Positions 51,290-61,257 are shown, counted from the stretch's first letter. The stretch is 64,000 nt of DNA from Butyricicoccus_A sp963588905 (GCA_963588905.1 CAVAJF010000022.1:1-64000), one strand, 5' to 3'. Program-made: numbers and translations. The notes: a model not told the origin generated them from the sequence alone.

Positions 51290-52470
51290 AGATTGCCTCC
51301 AATCAGATAGACCGGATTCTGCGCTGTCATCATGTGATAGCGTGCGACCTTCTTCGCCCGTGAGACATTGACGCAGGAAATTTCCGCCGGAAAGCCGTTG
51401 CTCTCCAGCGCTTCTATCGCCTCGTGCAGACTTTCCAGCGCAATCGCCGTGATAACGATACGAATTTTGGGATTCTTTTGTTTTAGTGCACAGACAATCT
51501 CTGCCATATTGCCGCGGCTGCCGCCGATAAACGCACAGTCCGGCGTTGGCAGCTGCTCCAAGCCGTCCGGTGCCATCGCCTGTACAATCTGCGTGTTATA
51601 GCAGCCTGTGTGCACGCGATTGCGGTGCAGCAGTTCGATGGCCTCCGGCTTGCACTCCACGGCATAGACCATGCCGCGCGTGGCGTGCCGCGCCAGCTCC
51701 ATCGTGACGGAACCAGTGCCTGCGCCGATGTCATACACAACCTCATTCGGCTTGACAGACAGCAGACTGCTCGCCAGCCAGCGCACCTCTTGCTTGGTCA
51801 TCGGTACCTCTCCGCGCACGAAATCACCATCGCGCAGCGCGTGACTGCTGTCTGTCGGGCATTCGTTTTGCGTCATCAGTACACACAAATCGCCAAACTG
51901 CTCGCGCGCCAGCTGTTCCGGCGTGCCGGAAATCAATCGCTCGGTATCTGCGCCAAGATTTTCTGCCACGGACACCATAACATGCGTCAGTCCCGCATCG
52001 ACAAGGCGCTGACACAGCACATGGGCTTTGTTTTCGCCGCCCGTGAGCATGATGACCTTCCGATTGTAGCTGACCGGCGCCAGCAAAGCGCCGGAACGTC
52101 CATGCAGACTGAGCAGGACGGCATCATCATACGAGGTGTGAAACCGCGCACAAAATAACTGGATGCTGCTGATACCCGGCAGGATTTCTACCGTGCCGCT
52201 GCCGCGCAGTTTTTCTGTCAGCGTCTTCGCCGCGCTGTAAAAACCGGTATCCCCGCTGAGTAAAATCGCAATGGTTCCCGTGCTCTCTTGTGCCCGCTGC
52301 GCCAGCTGGGAAAACGCCAGCGTCTGCATATCCGCGCGGACAGCTGCCAGACCATCCGCCAATCTGCCGGTGGACAGCACAACATCCGCGCTGCGTATGG
52401 CTTGCTGCGCCTGCTCCGTGAGCATTTGCTCTGTGCCCATACCGGCACCAATCAAGACATACGTGTTCAT
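51286..52470 (-). CDS. cbiET: Cobalt-precorrin-7 methyltransferase CbiE fused to CbiT
   Basis: A 394-residue bifunctional enzyme. Residues 1-205 are CbiE (C5 methyltransferase; VLIGAGMGTEQML, LLSGDTGFYSAA, ILPGISSIQLF). Residues about 210-394 are CbiT (C15 methyltransferase and C12 decarboxylase) with the SAM motif VYDIGAGTGSVTMELA. In most Clostridia these are separate or fused as in CobL of aerobes. It overlaps hemL by four bases. Confidence 0.94.
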   Translation of the reverse strand: MNTYVLIGAGMGTEQMLTEQAQQAIRSADVVLSTGRLADGLAAVRADMQTLAFSQLAQRAQESTGTIAILLSGDTGFYSAAKTLTEKLRGSGTVEILPGISSIQLFCARFHTSYDDAVLLSLHGRSGALLAPVSYNRKVIMLTGGENKAHVLCQRLVDAGLTHVMVSVAENLGADTERLISGTPEQLAREQFGDLCVLMTQNECPTDSSHALRDGDFVRGEVPMTKQEVRWLASSLLSVKPNEVVYDIGAGTGSVTMELARHATRGMVYAVECKPEAIELLHRNRVHTGCYNTQIVQAMAPDGLEQLPTPDCAFIGGSRGNMAEIVCALKQKNPKIRIVITAIALESLHEAIEALESNGFPAEISCVNVSRAKKVARYHMMTAQNPVYLIGGNL

Positions 52471-53756
52471 GCGTTTGCCATAGCAGCCAGTGTCTTTTTC
52501 GCAGCCGCTACCGTTGCATCCAGATCCGCCTGCGTGTGTGCATTGCCGACAAACATGGCTTCAAACTGTGCCGGAGCCAGATAAATCTTCTGCGCCAGCA
52601 TATGGCGGAAATACTCGGCATAGCGTGCCACGTCGCTGGATTTTGCACCGGCAAAATTGGTTACCGGCTGTTTGGTGAAGAACACACTGAGAAGCGAGCC
52701 GATCTGATTGACCGTTGTTCCCGCGTGATAGGTCTCTTCCAGCTCGCGCAGCTGATTGGCCAGCCAAGTCGTGTTTTCTTCAATCTTCGTATATACTTCC
52801 GGATGCTCATTGAGGTAGGTCAGCTGCGTGATGCCCGCCGCCATTGCCACCGGATTGCCGGACAGGGTGCCTGCCTGATAAATCGGACCGGTCGGAGCAA
52901 CCTGTTCCATTAGCTCGCGGCTTCCCGCAAAAGCCCCAACCGGCATACCACCGCCGATAATCTTGCCAAAGGTCACGAGATCCGCCTTGACGCCAAAGTA
53001 TTCCTGTGCGCCGCCGCGTGCCAGACGGAATCCTGTGATGACTTCATCAAAGATTAACAGCGCATGATATTCGTCACACAGTGCGCGCAGGCCTTCCAAA
53101 AATCCCTCTGCCGGCGGCACAACGCCCATATTGGCAGCTACCGGCTCGACAATCACTGCCGCCACCTGTTCCTTATTGGCTTGCAGCAGACGCTCTACGC
53201 TGTCCAGATCGTTGTATGTCGCCGTCAGCGTGTCCCCTGCCACTGCCGCCGGAACACCGGCGGAATCCGGTCTGCCGCCGGTCAGAGCACCGGAACCGGC
53301 TTTGACGAGCATGGCGTCCGAATGCCCGTGATAGCATCCCTCAAACTTGATAATTTTATCTTTTCCGGTTGCACCGCGTGCCACACGAACCGCACTCATC
53401 ACCGCTTCTGTGCCGGAATTTACCATGCGAACCATCTCAATATTCGGCACCATAGAGACAACCAGATTCGCCAAATCCGTTTCACGCTCGGTCGGTGCGC
53501 CAAAGCTCAGACCGTTCTTCATGGTCTGCTCGACAGCGCGAAGTACCTGCGGGTTGGCATGTCCTAAAATCATCGGGCCCCAAGAACCCACGTAATCAAT
53601 GTATTCTACACCGTCCACATCCGTGACATAGGCACCCTTTGCAGACTGAATAAAGCGCGGTGTCATGCCGACGGCGCGATAGGCGCGCACCGGACTGTTG
53701 ACGCCGCCCGGCATAACCTTTTGCGCCTGTTCAAACAGCTTTTCCGAGGTATCCAT
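52467..53756 (-). CDS. hemL: Glutamate-1-semialdehyde 2,1-aminomutase
   Basis: A 429-residue PLP enzyme giving 5-aminolevulinate. PLP lysine Lys265 in VTFGKIIGGGMPVGAF; MPGGVNSPVRAYRAVG and IDYVGSWGPMILGHA are signatures. Full length. Its start shares a base with the hemB stop. With hemA it forms the C5 route to tetrapyrroles. Confidence 0.97.
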   Translation of the reverse strand: MDTSEKLFEQAQKVMPGGVNSPVRAYRAVGMTPRFIQSAKGAYVTDVDGVEYIDYVGSWGPMILGHANPQVLRAVEQTMKNGLSFGAPTERETDLANLVVSMVPNIEMVRMVNSGTEAVMSAVRVARGATGKDKIIKFEGCYHGHSDAMLVKAGSGALTGGRPDSAGVPAAVAGDTLTATYNDLDSVERLLQANKEQVAAVIVEPVAANMGVVPPAEGFLEGLRALCDEYHALLIFDEVITGFRLARGGAQEYFGVKADLVTFGKIIGGGMPVGAFAGSRELMEQVAPTGPIYQAGTLSGNPVAMAAGITQLTYLNEHPEVYTKIEENTTWLANQLRELEETYHAGTTVNQIGSLLSVFFTKQPVTNFAGAKSSDVARYAEYFRHMLAQKIYLAPAQFEAMFVGNAHTQADLDATVAAAKKTLAAMANA

Positions 53757-54739
53757 CAGCCAATATCTCCCTTCTTCATAGCCTGTGCCAATTCCTTGGC
53801 ATAGTAGGTAATCAAAATTTCCGCACCAGCACGGTAAATGCTCAGCGCAGACTCACACATAATGCGGTACTCATCCACGAGATCTGCCGCTGCTGCCGCC
53901 TTAATCATGGCGTATTCGCCGCTGACAGAATAGGCAGCAAGCGGCACATCAAAGCGTTCCTTCGCCTTGACAATGACGTCCAGATAGCTGAGTGCAGGCT
54001 TGACCATGATGATGTCCGCGCCCTCCTGAATATCCAGCTGGCATTCCAGCATAGCTTCGCGGCTGTTGTGTGGATCCATCTGATACGACTTTCTGTCGCC
54101 AAACGACGGCGCAGAGCCTGCGGCATCGCGGAACGGGCCGTAAAATGCCGAGGCATACTTGGCCGAGTACGCCATAATCGGAATATTGATAAAGCCATTG
54201 TCATCGAGAATCTTGCGAATCGCAGCAACACGGCCGTCCATCATATCAGACGGCGCGACCATATCGGCGCCCGCCTGTGCATGAGACAGCGCAATCTTCG
54301 CTAGGCATTCCAGTGTCTTATCATTGTCCACATAGTGGTCACACAGAATGCCGCAGTGACCATGCGAGGTATACTCACACATGCAGACATCGGTAATCAC
54401 ATAAAAATCCGGATACTTTGCCTTGATGGCGCGGATTGCCTGCTGCACAATGCCATCCTCCGCCCAAGCACCGGAACCGATCTCATCCTTATGTGCCGGA
54501 AGTCCAAATAAAATGACCTTTTCCACTCCGGCTTCGATGCATTCCTCAATGGCTTCGCAAATGCGATCCGGAGACCACTGGAACTGACCCGGCAGCGATG
54601 CAATCGGATTTTTGATGTTCTCGCCCTCAATCGCAAAAATCGGATAAATCAGGCTGGACGGAGACATACGGGTCTCTCGCATCATCGAGCGAAGGGTTGG
54701 GCTGGTGCGCAATCTGCGCGGACGATTGATTAAATTCAT
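53756..54739 (-). CDS. hemB: Delta-aminolevulinate dehydratase (porphobilinogen synthase)
   Basis: A 327-residue enzyme condensing two 5-aminolevulinates. Schiff-base lysines Lys194 (MAYSAKYASAFYGPFR) and Lys247 (MVKPALSYLD); zinc ligands Cys119, Cys121 and Cys129 (DVCMCEYTSHGHCG), so a zinc-dependent type. The start MNLINRPRRLR follows TTGGAGG; the frame extends into the previous gene. Confidence 0.97.
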   Translation of the reverse strand: MNLINRPRRLRTSPTLRSMMRETRMSPSSLIYPIFAIEGENIKNPIASLPGQFQWSPDRICEAIEECIEAGVEKVILFGLPAHKDEIGSGAWAEDGIVQQAIRAIKAKYPDFYVITDVCMCEYTSHGHCGILCDHYVDNDKTLECLAKIALSHAQAGADMVAPSDMMDGRVAAIRKILDDNGFINIPIMAYSAKYASAFYGPFRDAAGSAPSFGDRKSYQMDPHNSREAMLECQLDIQEGADIIMVKPALSYLDVIVKAKERFDVPLAAYSVSGEYAMIKAAAAADLVDEYRIMCESALSIYRAGAEILITYYAKELAQAMKKGDIG

Positions 54740-56235
54740 AATTGTTGTTCCTCCAAAAGTCGAGACAGCATGGCGTCGATGGTCGCGCTCTTTGCTGTGA
54801 TTGTTTGCATACCGGCGGATTTTGCCGCCTGTTCCGTCATATTGCCAATGCACAGGGCACGGAAACCGGAAAGATCCGTCTCCTTCGGCAAGCTGCTGAC
54901 AAAGCCATGCACCGTCGATGCACTGGTAAACGTGACATAATCTATCTCACCGGCAGCCAGCTGCTGTGCCATGGCATCGCTGTTTTCATTGCGATACAAG
55001 GTTTCATAAATCGGCACATCGTCAAACGGAATACACGCCTCTCCCAGCTGTACCGGCAGTTCTGCAGAGCCCTGCGCCGCACGCAGCAGCAAAACACGGT
55101 CTCCCTCACCGACCAGACGGACGAGTCCCTCTGCGAGATGCACCGAATCGTAAATGGCCGGAATATAATCCGCTCGCAGTCCATGCGCCTTGAGTGCTTT
55201 TGCGGTGGCAGAGCCGATGACAGCGAACTTCATATGCGCCAAATTGCGCATATCCATATCCGCCGCATCCAGCAGCCGCACCAACATTTCCACGCCGGTC
55301 GGGCTGGTGAGTACCAGCCAGCTGTACTGGTCTATCGACGCAAGCGCTTCGACAACCGGCATATTCGGCCAAATGATCTTGGTTTCAATACACGGATAGG
55401 AGATCACCTGTGCGCCGAGCTTGCGCAGTTTGTCAGTTAGAGTACCTGCACGATTTTTCGGTCTCGTCACGGCAACAGTCACGCCGTGCAGCGGCGTATG
55501 ACTGAACCAGTCAAATGAGTCGGACAGCGCACAAACCGCGCCGACAATCAAAATCGCCGGACTTGTGATATGCTCCTCCTGCATCCGCTGAGACAGCGTA
55601 CCGACGGTTGCCACCAGCTTGCGCTGATTCGGCAGCGTTCCGCGCTCAATCATCGCCGCGGGCATATCTTCCGCCATGCCCGCCTGCATCAAGCCGGATA
55701 AAATCATCGGCGTACTGCTGACACTCATCAAGAATACCAGCGTGCCCTTATGCCGGACGAGTGCTTCAAAATCCAGATTGAGCTCCCCGTTTTGCTTGGC
55801 GTGTCCGGTAATAATATGCACAGAAGAGGTAAAATCCCGATGCGTGACCGGAATGCCCGCATATGCAGGCACAGACAGTGCACTGGTCACGCCCGGCACA
55901 ACTTCAAACGGAATATCGTGCTGCTGAAGCAGCTCTAGTTCCTCGCCGCCGCGGCCAAACACAAAGCAGTCTCCGCCCTTGAGACGCACGACGCGTTTAC
56001 CTTCTTGCGCTTTTTCCAGCAAAATTTCATTGATGCGCCATTGCGGCACCGGATGGCAATTGCTCTTTTTGCCGACATCAATCTGTTCGGCGGAATCCGG
56101 CATAAGCGCGAGAATCTCCGGTCCGACCAGCCGGTCATAGACCACCACTTCCGCGTCCAAAATCGCCTGTCTGCCCTTGACGGTGAGCAAGCCCGGATCT
56201 CCCGGTCCTGCACCGACCAGTGTTACCTTACCCAT
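54736..56235 (-). CDS. cobA-hemD: Uroporphyrinogen-III methyltransferase fused to HemD
   Basis: A 499-residue fusion. Residues 1-240 are the SAM-dependent methyltransferase (VTLVGAGPGDPGLLT, VYDRLV, VRLKGGDCFVFGRGGEE, PGVTSAL) making precorrin-2. Residues about 250-495 are uroporphyrinogen-III synthase (VAVTRPKNRAGTLTDKLRKLGA, LVLTSPTGVEML, FTSASTVHGF). Cyclisation and methylation are thus linked in one chain, known in Clostridia. It overlaps hemC by eight bases. Confidence 0.95.
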   Translation of the reverse strand: MGKVTLVGAGPGDPGLLTVKGRQAILDAEVVVYDRLVGPEILALMPDSAEQIDVGKKSNCHPVPQWRINEILLEKAQEGKRVVRLKGGDCFVFGRGGEELELLQQHDIPFEVVPGVTSALSVPAYAGIPVTHRDFTSSVHIITGHAKQNGELNLDFEALVRHKGTLVFLMSVSSTPMILSGLMQAGMAEDMPAAMIERGTLPNQRKLVATVGTLSQRMQEEHITSPAILIVGAVCALSDSFDWFSHTPLHGVTVAVTRPKNRAGTLTDKLRKLGAQVISYPCIETKIIWPNMPVVEALASIDQYSWLVLTSPTGVEMLVRLLDAADMDMRNLAHMKFAVIGSATAKALKAHGLRADYIPAIYDSVHLAEGLVRLVGEGDRVLLLRAAQGSAELPVQLGEACIPFDDVPIYETLYRNENSDAMAQQLAAGEIDYVTFTSASTVHGFVSSLPKETDLSGFRALCIGNMTEQAAKSAGMQTITAKSATIDAMLSRLLEEQQL

Positions 56236-57118
56236 ACTCGTTTCCTTTCATCTCTTGCGCCAGCCGCGCCGCACGTGCTTCCGCCTGTGCTCTCGGACAG
56301 GTGATGGTCTTGCGCGCAGAATATTTTCTGTCCTCTGACACGTACAATCCCGTCAGACGCATGGTGTCCGCGTCAATGAGCTGGGCAAATGCCGCGACCG
56401 GAGACGAACATCCGCCGTCTAGTGCACGGATAAACGCGCGCTCTGCCATGGCGCAGTCCCAAGCTTCCGCATCATGGAAGCCTTTGAGACAGGCTGTGTC
56501 AAAGTCCTTTCTCGTCTGCACAGCGAGCACGCCCTGACACGCCGATGGAATCAGTTCTTCCGGCGTGAACACGCGGTAAATGCGGTCATCTAATCCCAAC
56601 CGATGCAATCCCGCCTGTGCGAGAATCAGCGCGCCGTATTCGCCGCTGTCCAGCTTGCGCAGACGCGTCTGAATATTGCCGCGCACCGGCTTGACGGTGA
56701 TATGCGGATACAGTGCCTGGATCTGCACCGTGCGCCGCGCAGACGCACAGCCGACCGGCTTGGTTTGATCCCACTCCGTGCAGCCCTTCGGCAGTACCAA
56801 GACATCATACGGTGTCTCGCGGCCGGACACTGCCGCCAGCGGCAGATCCGGATGCAGCTGCGTCGGAAGATCCTTCATGGAATGCACCGTGAGATCTACC
56901 TCTCCTGCCAGCAAAGCGCGGTCCAATTCCTTGACAAACAGTCCTTTTCCGCCCACCTTGTCCAGTGTTCGGTCTAAAATCTTATCTCCTGTGGTCTTCA
57001 TGGTGACCAATTCTATCTGAATCGAAGGATCACAGGCGCGAATGGCTTGGATAACCAATTCACTTTGAATGACAGCGAGTTTGGATTCTCGGCTGCCCAC
57101 GCGAATGATTCGGCTCAT
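56228..57118 (-). CDS. hemC: Porphobilinogen deaminase
   Basis: A 296-residue hydroxymethylbilane synthase. Cofactor-attachment Cys237 in LDGGCSSPVAA; N-terminal RVGSRESKLAVIQ and VGGKGLFVKELDRALL plus HSMKDLPTQ are family signatures. Full length, slightly short at the C-terminus. It overlaps the cbiJ fusion gene by four bases. Confidence 0.96.
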   Translation of the reverse strand: MSRIIRVGSRESKLAVIQSELVIQAIRACDPSIQIELVTMKTTGDKILDRTLDKVGGKGLFVKELDRALLAGEVDLTVHSMKDLPTQLHPDLPLAAVSGRETPYDVLVLPKGCTEWDQTKPVGCASARRTVQIQALYPHITVKPVRGNIQTRLRKLDSGEYGALILAQAGLHRLGLDDRIYRVFTPEELIPSACQGVLAVQTRKDFDTACLKGFHDAEAWDCAMAERAFIRALDGGCSSPVAAFAQLIDADTMRLTGLYVSEDRKYSARKTITCPRAQAEARAARLAQEMKGNEYG

Positions 57119-58287
57119 TCCTGTTCCTCCTTGAGTATTGCTTCTATTTTTTTTGCCGTGCGAGCGGTCTTTTTGTGGTCACTGCCATCAGACACCAAGC
57201 CGACAGACAGCCCATTTCCCGTGCGAACCGCAGGGAAGAAAAACGAGCAGGCGTTTCTATCATCCGCCGTGCTGATAAAAATATGTTCCCGCTGACACAA
57301 TTCGTAAATCTCGTGATTGAGTGTGTGATTGTCGGTCGCGGTTGTGACCAAAAACGCGCCGCGCACATCCTCTGGGGTAAATGCCCGTCTGACGTGTTTT
57401 GCGCCCGCTGGTGCTTCGCCCTCCGGCGCAACAACCACAACATCGGCGCCGTACCGCAGCAAAACTTCGGCGCGGTGTGCGCCAATATTGCCGCAGCCCA
57501 CAACGACACATCGTCTGCCGGTCAAATCGACAAACAGAGGAAACCGCGGCGGCTTCCTGCCAATCAGCAAATCGCGCACGGCGTCCGGCGTCATGCCGTC
57601 CTCCTGCGGTCGGTCAATGAGCAGCACGCGGCAGCCGCACTGCTTCGCCGCCGCCAATTTTTCTGGCAGACCGCCTGCCGCGCCGGTATCCTTCGTCACC
57701 AGCCATTTGGCACCACTGGCATGAATCAGGGCGACATTCATCTCTGTGGAAAACGGCCCCTGCATCAAAATCAAATGTGCCGCCGGAAATCCAAGCTGCT
57801 GACAAATTTCCAGCGATTTTGCCGCGGGCAGTACGCGCGGCCACAGGCGCTCCTGATAATTTTCCACTGCCGTAAAGCACGCCAGCTCTTTGCTGCCGAC
57901 CGTCAACAGCACGGCCCCTTCGGTCTGAGACAGAACCTGCGCCGCTGCCTCGGCAGACGGCACATGCACGGCACCCTCCGCCTGTGTTTTGGGGCGCAGC
58001 AGACGAATATATCGGCACGATACCTGCGCACATGCCGCGCGGATATTTTTACTCACTTCCACGGCATACGGGTGCGTCGCATCAATGACGATCTCTGCGC
58101 CGCGCAAAAATTCCGCCATTTGTGGTGTCGTCATGCGTCCGGTATGTACTGTGATACCGGAGAGTTCCGGCATCACCTCTTTTCCGTATTCTGTCGCCAC
58201 ACAGACTTCCGCCTGCAAGCCTGCCTGCGCCAGCTGCTGACACAGCGTCTTTCCCTCACTGGTGCCGGAAAAAATCACCCGTCTCAT
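57115..58287 (-). CDS. cbiJ: Cobalt-precorrin-6A reductase fused to precorrin-2 dehydrogenase
   Basis: A 390-residue two-domain protein. Residues 1-243 are CbiJ/CobK (IFSGTSEGKTLCQ, VIDATHPYAVEVSKNI, LTVGSKEL, TKDTGAAGGLPEKL). Residues about 248-390 are an NAD-binding precorrin-2 dehydrogenase of the CysG N-terminal/Met8 type (FPLFVDLTGRRCVVVGCGNI, then AFLVTTATDNHTLN). The second domain would make sirohydrochlorin for cobalt insertion; the first acts much later. That pairing is unusual to me. It overlaps cbiH and hemC by four bases each. Confidence 0.9.
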   Translation of the reverse strand: MRRVIFSGTSEGKTLCQQLAQAGLQAEVCVATEYGKEVMPELSGITVHTGRMTTPQMAEFLRGAEIVIDATHPYAVEVSKNIRAACAQVSCRYIRLLRPKTQAEGAVHVPSAEAAAQVLSQTEGAVLLTVGSKELACFTAVENYQERLWPRVLPAAKSLEICQQLGFPAAHLILMQGPFSTEMNVALIHASGAKWLVTKDTGAAGGLPEKLAAAKQCGCRVLLIDRPQEDGMTPDAVRDLLIGRKPPRFPLFVDLTGRRCVVVGCGNIGAHRAEVLLRYGADVVVVAPEGEAPAGAKHVRRAFTPEDVRGAFLVTTATDNHTLNHEIYELCQREHIFISTADDRNACSFFFPAVRTGNGLSVGLVSDGSDHKKTARTAKKIEAILKEEQE

Positions 58288-59012
58288 TTGTTCTCATATC
58301 CTCTCGGCGTCACAAGCTTGCCATGAATGACACGGGTCTGGCTGTTGCCGATAAATACCGTGGTAAACATGTCAACCTTGGTGTCACGCAGCTGCACCAA
58401 CGTATAAATTTCTCCCTGCTCGCCGTCACGTCCAATGTTGCGAACCGTGCCGCACGGCGTCTCCGGCGACTTGCTCTTGAGCATAATATCACAGGCCTTT
58501 TGCAGGTAATCCGCCCGCTTGTGGCTGGATGGGTTGTACAGGCAAATACAAAAATCCGCCTGCGAGGCAAGATCCAATCGCTTGGCAATCGTTTCCCACG
58601 GTGTCAGCAGATCGCTCAGGCTGATAACTGCAAAGTCATGAATGAGCGGTGCGCCGAGTACCGCCGCGCCGCCACAGGCGGCAGTGATGCCCGGAATCAC
58701 TTCAATGTCAATTTCTGGATACTGCTCACATACCTGATACATGAGGCCTGCCATGCCATACACACCGGCATCGCCGGAACAAATCATGGACACGGTTTTG
58801 CCGGACAGCGCGGCATCCCGAGCCAGATTACAGCGTTCAATTTCCTTCTTCATCGGCGTCTGCAAAATTTCCTTATCCCCGATGAGCGGACGCACAAGAT
58901 CAATATATGTCGTGTATCCTGCGATAATATCACTGTTTTCCATTGCCTGACGGGCACGCGGAGTCATCTGATCTGCGCCGCCCGGTCCGATTCCAATTAC
59001 ATAAAGTTTCAT
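58284..59012 (-). CDS. cbiH: Cobalt-precorrin-3 C17-methyltransferase
   Basis: A 242-residue SAM-dependent methyltransferase (CbiH/CobJ) that methylates C17 with ring contraction. Signatures: LYVIGIGPGGADQMTPRA, GYTTYIDLV, MICSGDAGVYGMA, PGITAACGGAAVLGAPL, CICLYNPSSHKR. Full length. Four-base overlaps on both sides. Confidence 0.95.
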   Translation of the reverse strand: MKLYVIGIGPGGADQMTPRARQAMENSDIIAGYTTYIDLVRPLIGDKEILQTPMKKEIERCNLARDAALSGKTVSMICSGDAGVYGMAGLMYQVCEQYPEIDIEVIPGITAACGGAAVLGAPLIHDFAVISLSDLLTPWETIAKRLDLASQADFCICLYNPSSHKRADYLQKACDIMLKSKSPETPCGTVRNIGRDGEQGEIYTLVQLRDTKVDMFTTVFIGNSQTRVIHGKLVTPRGYENK

Positions 59013-60244
59013 ATGATGCTCCTCTCTCGCAGCTGCGGTGCTTTTCGCAAAATCGCCTCTCGACAGGCATCCAGTGCCGTGTCCGTCAGCTCCTTCTGCA
59101 TACCGGTCAGCAGCCAGTGCACGGCTTTATCTGCCGCCAGACGCGCTGCCGTTTCCATTTTTTCTGCGGTTTCTTTATCCTCCGTATCAGTTAAAACGGA
59201 AAAATCGTAATCTCCCGCAATGCGTTCCGCCAGCAAAACACTCAGCTCTTCCATACGCGGCAACGCATGGCGATAGGTTTTCCAGCGGTCAAATTCCTGC
59301 ATCTGCTGCTCAATGATGTCCTCTACCTGCTGTCTGTCTTCCGCATTGACATGCGCATCGCGTCCGCCCATGCTGTCCATGTCAAAAAAGGTACAGACAC
59401 CGGTCATATGGCGAATCGCAGGATCAATATCTCTCGGCATAGACAAGTCACAGACCACATAGGGGATTTGTTCCATGTCCTCTAAATCGTCTCTCGTCAC
59501 CGTATAATGCGGGCTGGTCGTCGCACTGAGCAAAATATCACACTGCGGAATCAGTGACATGCGTTCGTCATAGGCAATGGTGCGGCAGCCTGCCGGTACG
59601 ATTGTCTGTCCGTGGCGATACGAGCGCAAAGTCACAGTTACCTGACATCCTTTTGCCGCCAGCAGAGACGATGCCAATCGTCCCATCTCGCCATTGCCAA
59701 TGACCAGAGCACGTGTGCCGCTCAAACTGCCCAGCTTTTCTTCTATGAGCGCGACTGCTTGTCCGGCAACCGACAGCGGTGCCGCCGAAAGACGCACCTG
59801 CGTGCGGCTCTTTTTTCCCGCCGTCGCAGCCAATCGAAACAGCTGGCTGAGCGCGGCATCCGTTGTCTGCGCGTCATGCGCGATGGCATACGCCCGCTTG
59901 ACCTGCGATACGATCTGATCCTCTCCCAAAATCTGTGAGCACAGTCCGCACGAGACGCGCATGAGATGCTGCGCGGCATCGCGTCCGCGGCGCACCGTGA
60001 ACAGCTCCTCCGCATCCTGCACCTGTGCCGCCTGACACAGCAGCGCACTCGGCTGCAAGTCCTCCGCGCCGCTCAAATACAGCTCCGTCCGATTGCAAGT
60101 GGACAGCAAAACACAGCCCTCCGCGCCGGATACCTGCGCAATGGTTCGGCACAGGTGTTCCACCTGATTGCCGGTAAAGGAAAACGCCTCTCGCTTGTCC
60201 ATATTGGCATTTTCCCAGTCAATTCCTGCCATGCAGATACTCAA
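59009..60244 (-). CDS. hemA: Glutamyl-tRNA reductase
   Basis: A 411-residue enzyme reducing glutamyl-tRNA to glutamate-1-semialdehyde. Catalytic Cys50 lies in LLSTCNRTELY; LGEDQIVSQVKRAY and the NADPH-binding ALVIGNGEMGRLAS follow; the C-terminal dimerisation helix is intact. The TTG at 60244 was chosen: it follows GGAGG at eight bases, overlaps the cbiG stop by four bases like its neighbours, and gives a normal N-terminus. The frame opens five codons earlier at a GTG inside the ribosome-binding region. Confidence 0.93.
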   Translation of the reverse strand: MSICMAGIDWENANMDKREAFSFTGNQVEHLCRTIAQVSGAEGCVLLSTCNRTELYLSGAEDLQPSALLCQAAQVQDAEELFTVRRGRDAAQHLMRVSCGLCSQILGEDQIVSQVKRAYAIAHDAQTTDAALSQLFRLAATAGKKSRTQVRLSAAPLSVAGQAVALIEEKLGSLSGTRALVIGNGEMGRLASSLLAAKGCQVTVTLRSYRHGQTIVPAGCRTIAYDERMSLIPQCDILLSATTSPHYTVTRDDLEDMEQIPYVVCDLSMPRDIDPAIRHMTGVCTFFDMDSMGGRDAHVNAEDRQQVEDIIEQQMQEFDRWKTYRHALPRMEELSVLLAERIAGDYDFSVLTDTEDKETAEKMETAARLAADKAVHWLLTGMQKELTDTALDACREAILRKAPQLRERSII

Positions 60245-61257
60245 AATTCCGCCCTCCACTCTTTTTCATAAATCGAAATCGTCATGCCGTCTTGTGCCGT
60301 CTTGGCAAGCAGACAGCGGCCATTTTCCGATGCCTTGGCCGCCGCGCGCTGGCACACATTGTCGGTTCCCGTTATGCTGCGCACAAATGCCGACGGCGGG
60401 AACTCTCCTTTGACCTGTTCCAGCTCCTGCGCACAGAAAAAATGCACAGGAACGCGCCAAGCCTGTGCCAGTTCCAATACCGCCGGCTCTTCCTTTTTTA
60501 AATCAATTGAAGAGACCGAAGCTACCGCCTGCGGCACGATGTGCATCTTTTGCAAGATGTTGTCTGCCCATGTCCGCATAGCGAACGGATCGGTTTGTTT
60601 CTTGCATCCCACACCGACATGAACGATGTGCGGCACAAGCTGAACCGTGTGTGCAAACGGCACCTGTTTCGGCTCCCGTATCGAAATCAACACGCCACAG
60701 TCCTGCGACGCATCCAGCTGCACGCCATCGGGCAGTGCGCCACAAATCGGAAAATCACTGCACAAGCCTACCTGTTCTCCGCGCAGCAACGCACCGGAAA
60801 CATGCTTAATCTCCCGAATGTCTTTGACGCTGCAGTCATGCCAGACTCCCCAGCTGTCTACAGCGAACACCCCGCGCCCATCCGTTGCCGTCGTGATAAC
60901 CGGAACTGCGTGCAGCGTATCTGCCAGTCGCTGCGCCCATGCATTTGCGCCGCCAATGTGACCGGACAGCAGAGAAATGACAAATTTTCCATTCTCATCT
61001 ATCACGAGCACAGCAGGATCGGTATCTTTGCTGCGCACAAACGGCGCAATGGCACGCACGGCGATTCCCGTCGCTCCGATAAACACAAGCAGATCAGCCT
61101 GTGCCATGCTTTCTTCGGCAAAGGTACGCACAGAGGCATACGGCAAAAAGCCGTCTGCCTTGGCATACTGCTGTACCAAATGGTCTGACAAAGAGGCCGC
61201 AAGGCTCTGGCTCAGTGCCTGTCCGCGATCGGTAAAGGAAATGATGCGAATGTTCAC
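60241..61257 (-). CDS. cbiG: Cobalt-precorrin-5A hydrolase
   Basis: A 338-residue CbiG opening the delta-lactone and releasing acetaldehyde, a step of the anaerobic pathway only. N-terminal FIGATGIAVRAIAPFVRSK and LLSGHIGGANAWAQ; C-terminal VGVGCKKQTD and AVASVSSIDLKKEEPAV, matching CbiG/CobE domains. Start is a GTG overlapping the cbiF stop (GTGA). Confidence 0.94.
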   Translation of the reverse strand: MNIRIISFTDRGQALSQSLAASLSDHLVQQYAKADGFLPYASVRTFAEESMAQADLLVFIGATGIAVRAIAPFVRSKDTDPAVLVIDENGKFVISLLSGHIGGANAWAQRLADTLHAVPVITTATDGRGVFAVDSWGVWHDCSVKDIREIKHVSGALLRGEQVGLCSDFPICGALPDGVQLDASQDCGVLISIREPKQVPFAHTVQLVPHIVHVGVGCKKQTDPFAMRTWADNILQKMHIVPQAVASVSSIDLKKEEPAVLELAQAWRVPVHFFCAQELEQVKGEFPPSAFVRSITGTDNVCQRAAAKASENGRCLLAKTAQDGMTISIYEKEWRAEF

